DNA of 25,736 nt, from assembly GCA_002403995.1 (NCBI GenBank), contig DHIV01000106.1, forward strand, positions 1-25,736. Reading direction: 5' to 3'. The notes below the pieces were generated by a model. The model saw only the letters and a list, made by a program, of their open reading frames with translations, did not search any database and was not told the origin of the DNA. The position numbers and the translations under genes are program-made. The DNA comes from Gallionella sp. UBA4737. Its GTDB lineage: Bacteria > Pseudomonadota > Gammaproteobacteria > Burkholderiales > Gallionellaceae. Shown one piece after another: positions 16,905-25,130 of the stretch (position 1 is the stretch's first letter; each line of letters opens with the position of its first letter).

Positions 16905-17003
16905 GTAGGGCGGGCTATGCCCGCCGGATCAAGCCTGTCCTGGGTCCTTCGGCTATGCCCAGGAGAGCCTTGTCGAAGGGTTGTCGGGCACAGCCCGACC
17001 TAC
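16905..17003. repeat. GTAG-headed REP-like palindromes, locus 2, with a nested second palindrome
   Basis: The left unit starts GTAG (16905) with stem GGCGGGC/GCCCGCC around TAT (16909-16925). The right unit is inverted, with stem GTCGGGC/GCCCGAC around ACA (16983-16999) and tail CTAC (17000-17003). Between them is a different element: CCTGGG/CCCAGG arms (about 16939-16963), flanked by AAGCCTGTCC on the left and CCTTGTCGAAGG on the right. It is located between divergent genes, which rules out a pure intercistronic role. Confidence 0.8.
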
Positions 17004-17013
17004 GGGCTGGTTG

Positions 17014-17042
17014 TTTTACCTTTGAAATGAAAATGGAATAAT
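17014..17042 (+). promoter_or_regulatory. candidate promoter for pteridine reductase-ttcA
   Basis: TTTTAC (17014-17019) and AATAAT (17037-17042) are separated by 17 bases, and TGG directly precedes the -10 (TGGAATAAT), giving an extended -10. Transcription would start near 17049, about 26 bases before the chosen ATG. A second TATAAT lies further up at 16871-16876 without a -35. Confidence 0.45.
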
Positions 17043-17074
17043 TCACTGAGTGTGCGAGTTTAATGGAGCAAGCG

Positions 17075-17815
17075 ATGCAAGGCAAAGTGGTACTGGTCAC
17101 AGGCGGGGCAAAGCGCGTCGGCGCGGCGATCTGCCGCCGCCTGCATGCGGCGGGTGCCCAACTCGCCATTCACTACCGCAGCTCTGATCAAGAGGCACTG
17201 GCTCTGCAAAAAGAGTTGGACAAACTGCGCACGAAAAGCGCCGCCGTGTTCCAGGCGGATCTGCTCGACCTGCACACATTGCCGCAACTGGTGCACAAGG
17301 TCATCAAAAAATTCGGGCAGCTGGATGCGCTGGTCAACAACGCTTCAAGCTTTTACGCTACCCCGCTGGCGGATATTGATGAGCAACAGTGGCAAGATCT
17401 GCTCGGCACCAACCTGAAAGCCCCGCTGTTCCTGGCACAGGCGGCAGCGGATGAATTGTGCCGCCGTCACGGCTGTATCGTGAACATCGCGGACATCCAC
17501 GCCGAACGCCCGATGCACGGCCACCTGCTTTACAGCATCGCCAAAGCCGGGCTGGTCGCGCTGACCAAGGGACTGGCGCAGGAAATGGCGCCGCAGGTGC
17601 GCGTCAACGCCATCGCCCCCGGCGTCATCGTGTGGCCGGAAAACGAGGCGTGGATGGACGATGAGCAGCGCCGCAAGATCGTCGCGCACACATTGCTCAA
17701 GCGCGAAGGCGAACCGGACGACATCGCCAGGACAGTAGCATTTTTGATTCAAGATGCACCCTATATCACAGGGCAGATCATTTCGGTTGATGGCGGCCGC
17801 AGCGTCAACCTCTAG
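17075..17815 (+). CDS. pteridine reductase (SDR family, FolM/PTR1-like)
   Basis: Short-chain dehydrogenase/reductase of 246 residues expected to reduce dihydropterins or dihydrofolate with NADPH. The cofactor motif TGGAKRVG (9-16) has the TGxxxRxG form typical of pteridine reductases. The usual SDR catalytic Ser is Asp140 (IVNIADIHAERP), with Tyr153 and Lys157 in YSIAK. The 13- and 4-residue spacing reproduces the Asp-Tyr-Lys triad of PTR1. NNAS and the C-terminal GQIISVDGG are standard. ATG 17075 is preferred over ATG 17063 because GGAG (17065-17068) lies six bases before it. ttcA follows 32 bases downstream, probably in one operon. Confidence 0.88.
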   Translation: MQGKVVLVTGGAKRVGAAICRRLHAAGAQLAIHYRSSDQEALALQKELDKLRTKSAAVFQADLLDLHTLPQLVHKVIKKFGQLDALVNNASSFYATPLADIDEQQWQDLLGTNLKAPLFLAQAAADELCRRHGCIVNIADIHAERPMHGHLLYSIAKAGLVALTKGLAQEMAPQVRVNAIAPGVIVWPENEAWMDDEQRRKIVAHTLLKREGEPDDIARTVAFLIQDAPYITGQIISVDGGRSVNL

Positions 17816-17847
17816 CATCGAAGCTCAATAACAAGATGAATTGATCC

Positions 17848-18702
17848 ATGAACGACATCACTCAACCCATACATTTCGAACATCATTCGACCAACTTCAA
17901 TCGCCTCAAGGGGCGGCTGGAGCATCACGTCGGCAGGGCCATCGCCGACTTCAACATGATCGAGGAAGGCGACAGCGTGATGGTGTGCCTGTCCGGCGGC
18001 AAGGACTCTTACACACTGCTGGATATCCTGCTCACCTTGCGCAAGCGCGCGCCTATCGACTTTCGCATCGTTGCGATGAATCTCGACCAGAAGCAGCCTG
18101 GCTTTCCTGCCGAGGTGTTGCCGAATTATCTTAAACAGCTGGGCGTGGAATACCACATCGAGACGCAGGACACCTATTCCATCGTCAAGGAAAAGATCCC
18201 CGAGGGCAAGACCACCTGCTCGCTGTGTTCGCGGCTGCGGCGCGGCATCATCTACCGCGTGGCGGGCGAGCTCGGGGCGAACAAGATCGCGCTGGGACAC
18301 CACCGCGACGACATGATAGAGACGCTGTTCCTGAACATGTTCTTCGGCGGCAAACTCAAGGCGATGCCGCCCAAGCTGGTCACCGACAAAGGCGACCACA
18401 TCGTGATCCGCCCGCTCGCCTACTGCGCCGAGAAAGACATCGCCCGCTATGCGCGCGGCATGGAATTCCCGATCATCCCGTGCAACCTGTGCGGCGCGCA
18501 GGAAAACCTGCAGCGCCAGAACATCAAGGAGATGCTCACGGCATGGGAGCGCGAATACCCGGGGCGCAGCCAGACCATCTTCACCGCGATGCAGAATGTC
18601 GCGCCCTCGCACCTGCTGGATGCCAGGCTGTTCGATTTCAAGAATATCCGGCCGGGTGAAAAAGTGGCTGAAGGCGACACGGCATTCGATCTCGGACTGT
18701 AA
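17848..18702 (+). CDS. ttcA: tRNA 2-thiocytidine biosynthesis protein
   Basis: ATP- and iron-sulfur-dependent enzyme of 284 residues that thiolates cytidine 32 of certain tRNAs. The PP-loop SGGKDS (49-54) binds ATP. Cluster ligands are Cys124 and Cys127 (CSLC) and Cys212 in PCNLCG, matching the three conserved Cys of the E. coli enzyme (311 residues). GHHRDDMIETLFLNMFFGGK is the family signature. The protein is shorter at the C-terminus than E. coli TtcA. Its TAA is followed at once by an in-frame ATG opening a 39-codon frame (18703-18822). No clear ribosome site is visible before ATG 17848. Confidence 0.96.
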   Translation: MNDITQPIHFEHHSTNFNRLKGRLEHHVGRAIADFNMIEEGDSVMVCLSGGKDSYTLLDILLTLRKRAPIDFRIVAMNLDQKQPGFPAEVLPNYLKQLGVEYHIETQDTYSIVKEKIPEGKTTCSLCSRLRRGIIYRVAGELGANKIALGHHRDDMIETLFLNMFFGGKLKAMPPKLVTDKGDHIVIRPLAYCAEKDIARYARGMEFPIIPCNLCGAQENLQRQNIKEMLTAWEREYPGRSQTIFTAMQNVAPSHLLDARLFDFKNIRPGEKVAEGDTAFDLGL

Positions 18703-18885
18703 ATGCCGAATAATCGTCTGGGTGACCCGCCGAACGAAATGCGTCCAATCATTGCCGCATACCCGCGCAAAGCCAGTCAGATCGCGGATCGTCAGCCTGT
18801 TCGTGACAGGTATCGTCTGTGATATGCTTGCACGCATTAAATCTGGAATTTATGTCCACCGCTCGCTATTTTCATTTGGATTCTG

Positions 18886-18919
18886 ATCGATATTAAGATT
18901 CAACCCTGCATCGATATTA
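18886..18919 (+). repeat. direct repeat of ATCGATATTA upstream of the YfaZ-like gene
   Basis: ATCGATATTA occurs at 18886-18895 and again at 18910-18919, 24 bases apart start to start, just upstream of AAGGAG. The pair lies in the 235-base leader region 18703-18937, which otherwise shows only a short CCTGT/ACAGG hairpin (18796-18810) and a TTGCAC box at 18828. The spacing of just over two helical turns would suit a regulator binding one face of the DNA, but no regulator is known to me. Confidence 0.5.
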
Positions 18920-18937
18920 TTTTTAAGGAGTGAAGTT

Positions 18938-19516
18938 ATGTTATTGCGCCGTATCATTGCACTGTCCCTGTTCACCATCAGTACCACAGCCCTGGCAGAT
19001 ACCGTCGATATCAACCTGCGCGATAACAGCGCGCAGTTTCAATACAGATCATCAATGGGTCGCGATGCCCTCGGGAAAACCGAATTCCATATGGGCGTTC
19101 TTTATGTCAATAATAAAAATCTGCTCGGCGATTTGGGTGTTCTGGTAAAAGACGAGTTAGGCGACAATGCCCCAGGCTTTTCAGTCGGTATCGGCATAAA
19201 GGGCGTGGTCGCCAGGGTAAAGGGAAACAATCCTGCGGTCAGTGACGCTTCGGCTCTGGCGCTGGGCGCAATGGTACGTTATTCTCCGCCAACCTCTCCT
19301 CGTCTGGGTATCGTCGGACAGGTGTATCTATCCCCCAATATCGTCACCTTTGGCGATGCCGACCGTTATGTTGAAACCAACGCCCGGCTGGAGTTCGAAG
19401 TAATACCACAGGCAGTCGCCTATATCGGTTACCGGAGAGTAGCATTTGGCATCAAGGGCGGACCATACGCCATACTGGATGAAGGTGCGCATCTGGGCGT
19501 AAGAATCTCGTTCTAG
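18938..19516 (+). CDS. YfaZ-like outer-membrane protein
   Basis: Exported protein of 192 residues, with a signal peptide of about 21 residues (ending ALA before DTVDINL). The mature start VDINLRDNSAQFQY and the internal FHMGVLYVNNKNLLGDLGVLVKDE resemble the YfaZ family of predicted small beta-barrel outer-membrane proteins, and the chain ends in Phe (LGVRISF). The function of the family is not established; a porin-like role is only a prediction. A strong AAGGAG ribosome site lies ten bases before the ATG. The gene is transcribed toward a hairpin terminator shared with the convergent YhcH-family gene. Confidence 0.82.
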   Translation: MLLRRIIALSLFTISTTALADTVDINLRDNSAQFQYRSSMGRDALGKTEFHMGVLYVNNKNLLGDLGVLVKDELGDNAPGFSVGIGIKGVVARVKGNNPAVSDASALALGAMVRYSPPTSPRLGIVGQVYLSPNIVTFGDADRYVETNARLEFEVIPQAVAYIGYRRVAFGIKGGPYAILDEGAHLGVRISF

Positions 19517-19524
19517 ATTCCCCC

Positions 19525-19544
19525 GGCGGCTGCTCTCAGCCGCC
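19525..19544. terminator. hairpin terminator between convergent genes
   Basis: GGCGGCT (19525-19531) pairs perfectly with AGCCGCC (19538-19544) around a six-base loop. It occupies the 42-base gap between two convergent stops, the ideal place for a bidirectional terminator, though the downstream T-run (ATTCT) is weak. Confidence 0.6.
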
Positions 19545-19558
19545 ATTCTGTAACAGCC

Positions 19559-20017
19559 TTATTTCCCGCCACTCACCGCGATCTTGAAAACCACCTTGCG
19601 GATGCTTCCTGTGCTGACCAGCGGCGCATGCGCATCTTCCGGGAAGAAGATGCAGAATGCGCCGGGCGGCGTGGCAATCCACGAAGTGGGCGCATCCTTG
19701 AAGAACCGGATGTCCTTCTCCGCGCTGTAATCGTCCACCGGCTCGCAACAATCGGCCAGCGGCTTCCAGCCCATCTCGTCCACGCCTTCCAGCACCAGCT
19801 GAATGTCGATATAACGACGGTGACATTCCAGTTGCACTTCTGCGCGAGCACGCCCCGGCATATGCTCCACGATGGCGAACAAATCATCTCCAATGATGGG
19901 ATAGTGCCCCGGCGCGAGCGCATGCAGGTCGGTGTTGCGCATGTACTCGAATGCGCGCGGAAACAGCGGATGCAGCGCGGCGTAGCGGGAGGATTGGGAG
20001 AGGGAGGAGAGGAGCAT
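19559..20017 (-). CDS. YhcH/YjgK/YiaL family protein (DUF386)
   Basis: Cupin-like small protein of 152 residues. Family blocks: PGHYPIIGDDLFAIVEHMPG, ECHRRYIDIQLVLEGVDEMGW, and FCIFFPEDAHAP near the end. The His and Glu residues in these blocks are the predicted metal ligands. Members are linked to sialic acid or other sugar metabolism (EbgC- and NanQ-like anomerases in E. coli), but no sugar operon is nearby, so the substrate here is unknown. The start at 20017 gives the usual N-terminus; an internal Met26 is the alternative. It lies 27 bases behind the AT-rich orphan gene and is probably last in that transcript. Confidence 0.88.
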   Translation of the reverse strand: MLLSSLSQSSRYAALHPLFPRAFEYMRNTDLHALAPGHYPIIGDDLFAIVEHMPGRARAEVQLECHRRYIDIQLVLEGVDEMGWKPLADCCEPVDDYSAEKDIRFFKDAPTSWIATPPGAFCIFFPEDAHAPLVSTGSIRKVVFKIAVSGGK

Positions 20018-20044
20018 ATTTGTTGGTTATGATTGAAATGAAAA

Positions 20045-20749
20045 TTAATTTCTTATCCACGTAAAGAGCCACGCAGCAAGATCGGTTGCAACGAAGTATT
20101 CTTTTACTCCCCCAATGAATGGGCGTCCAGCACCTTCGTCCCGCAATAGCCCCTTGGATATCAATTCAGAGCAGATGAGTCCCAGCATTGGCTTTGGGAT
20201 ATCAGGGATTAAATTTGTTAATACAGGAAATGTATTGTTACCGACCACAAATTTCTTCTGGATATCCGAGGAGAAGGCTAATACTTTAAGACCATCGAAT
20301 AATTCGCTAGCTGGAGCATGAATAGCAAGATGAAGAATCTTGATATGAAGATCGTCTAACTCACCAACGAGACGGATTGCTAACTCAACATCTTCAATAG
20401 TGTTAACAGTAGCAATCTCGTGAGAAATGATTTGTGCAAATCTGACACGCTTTTCAATTGAACGTGATTTTGCTACTTGTTCGAATACGCTAACCATTAA
20501 ATCGTATAGCTCTTCTTTCTCAAGAGACTGTTTCGGCGTTTCGATGACTTTAATTTTTCGATCTAACTCTTCAATGAAATGTGCAATTCGACGCTGCTGA
20601 ATCTTTTGGCCCTCTCCGCCAATTAGTGTATCTAAGGGGCCACCTATGTACGGGATTAGTTGTACCGCTGCACGCAGTGCAGATACCTCTGAATACTTTT
20701 CGGCGGCTTTCTGAACTAGCTCTTTGGAAGTATCTGGATGGTCTGACAT
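20045..20749 (-). CDS. AT-rich orphan protein, function unknown
   Basis: Protein of 234 residues that I do not recognise. Residues about 22-46 (ALRAAVQLIPYIGGPLDTLI) form a hydrophobic, glycine-containing segment that could dip into a membrane. Residues 50-145 are charged and helix-rich (RRIAHFIEELDRKI, SRSIEKRVRFAQIISHEIA). The C-terminus (PKPMLGLICSELISKGLLRD to the end) could be a winged-helix-like module. There is no signal peptide. Composition is strikingly AT-rich against its neighbours: 24 of 60 bases are G+C at 20221-20280. It follows trhP by 21 bases in the same direction, so it rides on the metF-trhP transcript. The pattern fits a recently acquired cargo gene; a defence role is only a possibility. 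Confidence 0.85.
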   Translation of the reverse strand: MSDHPDTSKELVQKAAEKYSEVSALRAAVQLIPYIGGPLDTLIGGEGQKIQQRRIAHFIEELDRKIKVIETPKQSLEKEELYDLMVSVFEQVAKSRSIEKRVRFAQIISHEIATVNTIEDVELAIRLVGELDDLHIKILHLAIHAPASELFDGLKVLAFSSDIQKKFVVGNNTFPVLTNLIPDIPKPMLGLICSELISKGLLRDEGAGRPFIGGVKEYFVATDLAAWLFTWIRN

Positions 20750-20770
20750 GATTTCAGAAAGTTGGGCGAT

Positions 20771-22117
20771 TTAGACAAACCTCGCCACCATGCCCTTGGC
20801 CAGCTCACCCTGCAACGGTATCTGCACGCGATGACCGCTGCCGGGTGCGGTGGTGAGCACCTCACCTGCGAGGCTGCGCATCTCGGTGAGGTCGACGATG
20901 CGGTTGCCGGAAGGATGGATGATCTCAAGTTTGTCGCCGACCTGGAATTTATTCTTCACATCGATCACGGCGATGCCATTTACACAATTCAAAATGTCAC
21001 CGACGTATTGCTGGCGGGAATTTTCGGAGTGACCGCGCATATAGTTTTGCTGTTCGTGGGTGTGATGGCGTTCGTAGAAGCCGTCGGTGTAGCCGCGATT
21101 CGCAAGCGCATCCAGTGCGCCGAGCAGCGAATAGTTGAACGGCCTGCCAGCGACCGCATCATCGATCGCCTGCCGGTAAACTTGTGCGGTGCGCGCCACG
21201 TAGTAGATGGACTTGGTGCGGCCTTCGACTTTCAGCGAATCGATGCCGATCTTCACCAGCCGCTCGACATGCTCCACCGCGCGCAGGTCCCTGGAGTTCA
21301 TGATGTAGGTGCCGTGTTCATCTTCCAGCACCGGCATCAATTCACCGGGATGATCCTGGCGCGAGATCATGTACACCTTGTCCGCCAGCGGATGACGCGG
21401 TTGCGAGCCGCAATCGGACAGCGCACTTTTACTTAATGCCTTATCGAAATCAAAATCTATTTTCTGGATGTCGCCAGTGCCGTTCTCTTCGGCATTGTCC
21501 ACCTTGTAATCCCAGCGGCAGGAATTGGTGCAGGTGCCCTGGTTCGCATCGCGATGGTTGAAGTAGCCCGACAGCAGGCAGCGCCCGGAATAGGCGATAC
21601 ACAGTGCGCCGTGCACGAACACTTCCAGTTCGATGTCCGGACATTGCTGGCGTATCTCTTCGATCTCGTCCAGCGACAGTTCGCGCGACAGTATCACGCG
21701 CGTCAGTCCGAGGGACTGCCAGAATTTCACCGCCGCGTAGTTGATGGTGTTAGCCTGCACCGAAAGATGGATAGCCACCTCCGGCCAGCGCTCGCGCACC
21801 ATCGCGATCAGGCCGGGGTCGGCCATGATCAGCGCATCCGGCTGCATCGCGATCACCGGCTCCATGTCTGCCATGTAGGTCTTCACCTTGGCGTTGTGCG
21901 GCATCAAATTGCTCGCGACAAACAGCTTCTTGCCGAGCGCATGCGCTTCGCGGATGCCGGTCTGCAATTCTTCCAGATGGAATTCGTTGTTGCGCGCGCG
22001 CAAGCTGTAACGCGGCTGTCCGGCATATACCGCATCCGCGCCGAAGGCAAAGGCGCTGCGCATCTTGTCCAGTGTGCCCGCAGGCAAGAGCAATTCTGGG
22101 GTGCGCATTGTATTCAT
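20771..22117 (-). CDS. trhP: prephenate-dependent tRNA uridine(34) hydroxylase, U32 family
   Basis: Protein of 448 residues (E. coli YegQ/TrhP is 453) needed for 5-hydroxyuridine at tRNA position 34, the first step to cmo5U or mcmo5U wobble bases. The U32 signature EVFVHGALCIAYSGRC is followed by NQGTCTNSCRW, whose cysteines are iron-sulfur cluster candidates. EDEHGTYIMNSRDLR and SLKVEGRTKSIYY are family blocks. The start is ATG 22117, because it overlaps the metF stop as ATGA (22114-22117); ATG 22108 is a second option and longer upstream versions are metF shadow. Subsequent steps need SAM-derived donors, a functional link to this SAM-cycle cluster. Confidence 0.94.
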   Translation of the reverse strand: MNTMRTPELLLPAGTLDKMRSAFAFGADAVYAGQPRYSLRARNNEFHLEELQTGIREAHALGKKLFVASNLMPHNAKVKTYMADMEPVIAMQPDALIMADPGLIAMVRERWPEVAIHLSVQANTINYAAVKFWQSLGLTRVILSRELSLDEIEEIRQQCPDIELEVFVHGALCIAYSGRCLLSGYFNHRDANQGTCTNSCRWDYKVDNAEENGTGDIQKIDFDFDKALSKSALSDCGSQPRHPLADKVYMISRQDHPGELMPVLEDEHGTYIMNSRDLRAVEHVERLVKIGIDSLKVEGRTKSIYYVARTAQVYRQAIDDAVAGRPFNYSLLGALDALANRGYTDGFYERHHTHEQQNYMRGHSENSRQQYVGDILNCVNGIAVIDVKNKFQVGDKLEIIHPSGNRIVDLTEMRSLAGEVLTTAPGSGHRVQIPLQGELAKGMVARFV

Positions 22118-22950
22118 TTTGGCAAACCCAATCGTTGCCAGATCGCCAAAGTTGGCGCAGCCTGGTTCAGCGTATAGAAATGCAAGCCGGGCGCACCGCC
22201 CTTTAGCAAGCGTTCGCACAATGTAGTGACCACATCCTGGCCGAATTCCTGTATCGATGCGTTGTCGTCGCCATATCCCTCCAGCTTGCGGCGCATCCAG
22301 CGCGGGATCTCCGCACCGCAGGCATCGGAGAAACGCGCCAGTTGCGCAAACTTCACGATTGGCATGATGCCCGGCACGATGGGAACGGTGACACCCAGTT
22401 TGCGGCACTCATCAACGAAGCGGAAGTAACCGTCGGCGTTGTAGAAATACTGGGTAATGGCAGAATCCGCCCCGGCAGAAACTTTTCTTTTGAAGTTGAG
22501 CATGTCGTCCTGCGCGGATCTGGCCTGCGGATGAAATTCCGGATAGGCCGCCACCTCGATGTGAAAGTGTTCCCCGGTTTGCGCGCGAATGTAAGAAACC
22601 AGTTCGTTGGCATACTGGAACTCACCGATGCTGCCCATGCCGGACGGCATATCGCCGCGCAGCGCGACGATGCGCTTGATACCCATATCCTTGTACGTGT
22701 TCAGCATGACGCGGATGTTCTCGCGGGTAGAAGCGACGCAGGACAAGTGCGGAGCGGCGTTATAACCCTCGGCCTTGATCTGCCGTATGGTTTCCAGCGT
22801 GCGGTCTTGCGTGGAGCCGCCCGCGCCGAACGTCACGGAGAAAAATTCCGGTTTGAGCTGCGCAAGTTTTTTGCGCGTGGCCGCGAGTTTCTCCACGCCC
22901 TCCGGGGTTTGCGGCGGAAAAAATTCAAAACTGAAAAGTTGCCTAATCAT
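22114..22950 (-). CDS. metF: 5,10-methylenetetrahydrofolate reductase
   Basis: FAD TIM-barrel enzyme of 278 residues reducing methylene-THF to methyl-THF, the methyl donor for methionine synthesis. The N-terminus SFEFFPPQT carries the catalytic Glu (Glu9 here), then FFSVTFGAGGST, HLSCV, IVALRGDMP with the flavin-binding Asp, and QYFYN plus VPGIMPI. The enzyme is slightly short at the N-terminus compared with E. coli (296) but complete. GAGG precedes ATG 22950 by seven bases. Stop and trhP start overlap; the holin-like gene ends 18 bases upstream. Together with metK and ahcY it closes the methionine cycle. Confidence 0.97.
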   Translation of the reverse strand: MIRQLFSFEFFPPQTPEGVEKLAATRKKLAQLKPEFFSVTFGAGGSTQDRTLETIRQIKAEGYNAAPHLSCVASTRENIRVMLNTYKDMGIKRIVALRGDMPSGMGSIGEFQYANELVSYIRAQTGEHFHIEVAAYPEFHPQARSAQDDMLNFKRKVSAGADSAITQYFYNADGYFRFVDECRKLGVTVPIVPGIMPIVKFAQLARFSDACGAEIPRWMRRKLEGYGDDNASIQEFGQDVVTTLCERLLKGGAPGLHFYTLNQAAPTLAIWQRLGLPK

Positions 22951-22968
22951 AGAAGCCTCATGCTGTTC

Positions 22969-23340
22969 TCATTTATTGTCTGGACTCATCAATTGTGCGG
23001 CAGCCGAGGACAGCGCCCAGGAAAAAATACTGTAAAGCAGCGCGCCCAATACGCCGTGCCAGAAACTGTCCACGACAAAACCGCGCAGCACCGAGCCTAC
23101 CACCCAAAACAGTGTGCCGTTGATCACGAAAATGAACAGCCCCAGCGTGAGCAATGTCACCGGCAGGGTGAGCAACAGCAGCAACGGGCGGATCAAGGTA
23201 TTGACCAGTCCCAGAAAAAACGCCGCGATCAGTGCCGCACCGAACCCGTCCACATGGATGCCCGGCACGAAGTTCGCCACCGCGAGCAACGCGAGTGCAT
23301 TGAGTATCCAGAGCAACAATAACTGCAATTGCATATTCAT
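22969..23340 (-). CDS. phage holin family 4 / YvlD-like membrane protein
   Basis: Integral membrane protein of 123 residues with four predicted helices: WILNALALLAVANFV, LIAAFFLGLVNTLI, LPVTLLTLGLFIFVING and a C-terminal HGVLGALLYSIFSWAL. The motif NTLIRPLLLLLTLPVTLLTLG is the hallmark of the family named after putative holins, though these chromosomal members are not lysis proteins and their role is unknown. A perfect GGAGG precedes ATG 23340. Its place between ahcY and metF is a recurring arrangement in betaproteobacteria as far as I know, hinting at a link to methionine-cycle operons that is not understood. Confidence 0.9.
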   Translation of the reverse strand: MNMQLQLLLLWILNALALLAVANFVPGIHVDGFGAALIAAFFLGLVNTLIRPLLLLLTLPVTLLTLGLFIFVINGTLFWVVGSVLRGFVVDSFWHGVLGALLYSIFSWALSSAAAQLMSPDNK

Positions 23341-23421
23341 TTGCGCCTCCTTATTACTGGATCAGTTTGCTTTGGCAAGCTGTGCGCGCAACGCCGACCC
23401 ATAAGCGGATAGACACCACCC

Positions 23422-23441
23422 CCCATCCAGCAGCGGATGGG
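23422..23441. terminator. intercistronic hairpin after ahcY
   Basis: CCCATCC (23422-23428) pairs with GGATGGG (23435-23441) around six bases in the 128-base gap between ahcY and the holin-like gene. There is no T-run on either side, so it is more likely a processing, stability or partial-termination element than a full terminator. A GC-rich GCCGGC repeat sits between it and the ahcY stop. Confidence 0.35.
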
Positions 23442-23468
23442 TAAGGCCGGCTGCCGGCGCGGTTGCAA

Positions 23469-24914
<1,446 letters not shown>

Positions 24915-24921
24915 AAGTTTG

Positions 24922-24946
24922 CTCCATTCATAAAGTTAATGAATGG
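24922..24946 (-). promoter_or_regulatory. anti-Shine-Dalgarno hairpin of ahcY (riboswitch expression platform)
   Basis: In the transcript CCATTCAT (24946-24939) pairs perfectly with ATGAATGG (24931-24924) around TAACTTT. The right arm contains the first two G of the ahcY GGAG site. The left arm's CC (24946-24945) also belongs to the GCACCC that forms the riboswitch pseudoknot. Ligand binding should therefore weaken this hairpin and expose the ribosome site: a translational ON switch, by inference. Confidence 0.65.
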
Positions 24947-25030
24947 GTGCGGTTGCATCGTTGAACCACTGACCCCGAGCCTGACGGGGGACTGTATCCA
25001 GCCCCGCTGCAGCACCCCTCGGAGGGTGGT
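24945..25030 (-). promoter_or_regulatory. SAH riboswitch aptamer upstream of ahcY
   Basis: The leader RNA fits the S-adenosylhomocysteine riboswitch, which turns on ahcY in beta- and gammaproteobacteria. P1: ACCAC (25030-25026) with GTGGT (24969-24965), and CCGAG (25022-25018) with CTCGG (24979-24975). The conserved GAGG...GCTGCAGC core follows. P2: CGGGG (25006-25002) with CCCCG (24989-24985), capped by CTG-GATA-CAG. CAGGCTCGG matches the conserved 3' side of P1. Pseudoknot: GGGTGC (25017-25012) with GCACCC (24950-24945); the pair differs in bases from the common GAGCGC/GCGCUC yet keeps complementarity, strong support for the call. Confidence 0.88.
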
Positions 25031-25069
25031 GTAAATTCGTTGTGTGGGCGAATCGCGGTGTCGCGTGTT

Positions 25070-25092
25070 GGTTATGACATAACCTGAAGGTT
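25070..25092. promoter_or_regulatory. overlapping operator-like dyads upstream of the ahcY leader
   Basis: GGTTATGACATAACC (25070-25084) is a perfect 15-base dyad with a single central base. A second dyad, AACCTGAAGGTT (25081-25092), shares its AACC. The result is three GGTT/AACC half-sites in 23 bases. They lie 40-62 bases before the riboswitch, where the ahcY promoter should be. The DNA could bind a transcription factor, or RNA could form two exclusive hairpins. I cannot assign a regulator. Confidence 0.5.
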
Positions 25093-25130
25093 AGTCTCCA
25101 CCGCAACTTCGTTGTCGCTCACTCCTGTGC

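Noticed and set aside
22969..23340. Reading the holin-family protein as evidence of a prophage
   Set aside because: No other phage genes are present, and this chromosomal four-helix family is common next to ahcY-metF; the name is historical.
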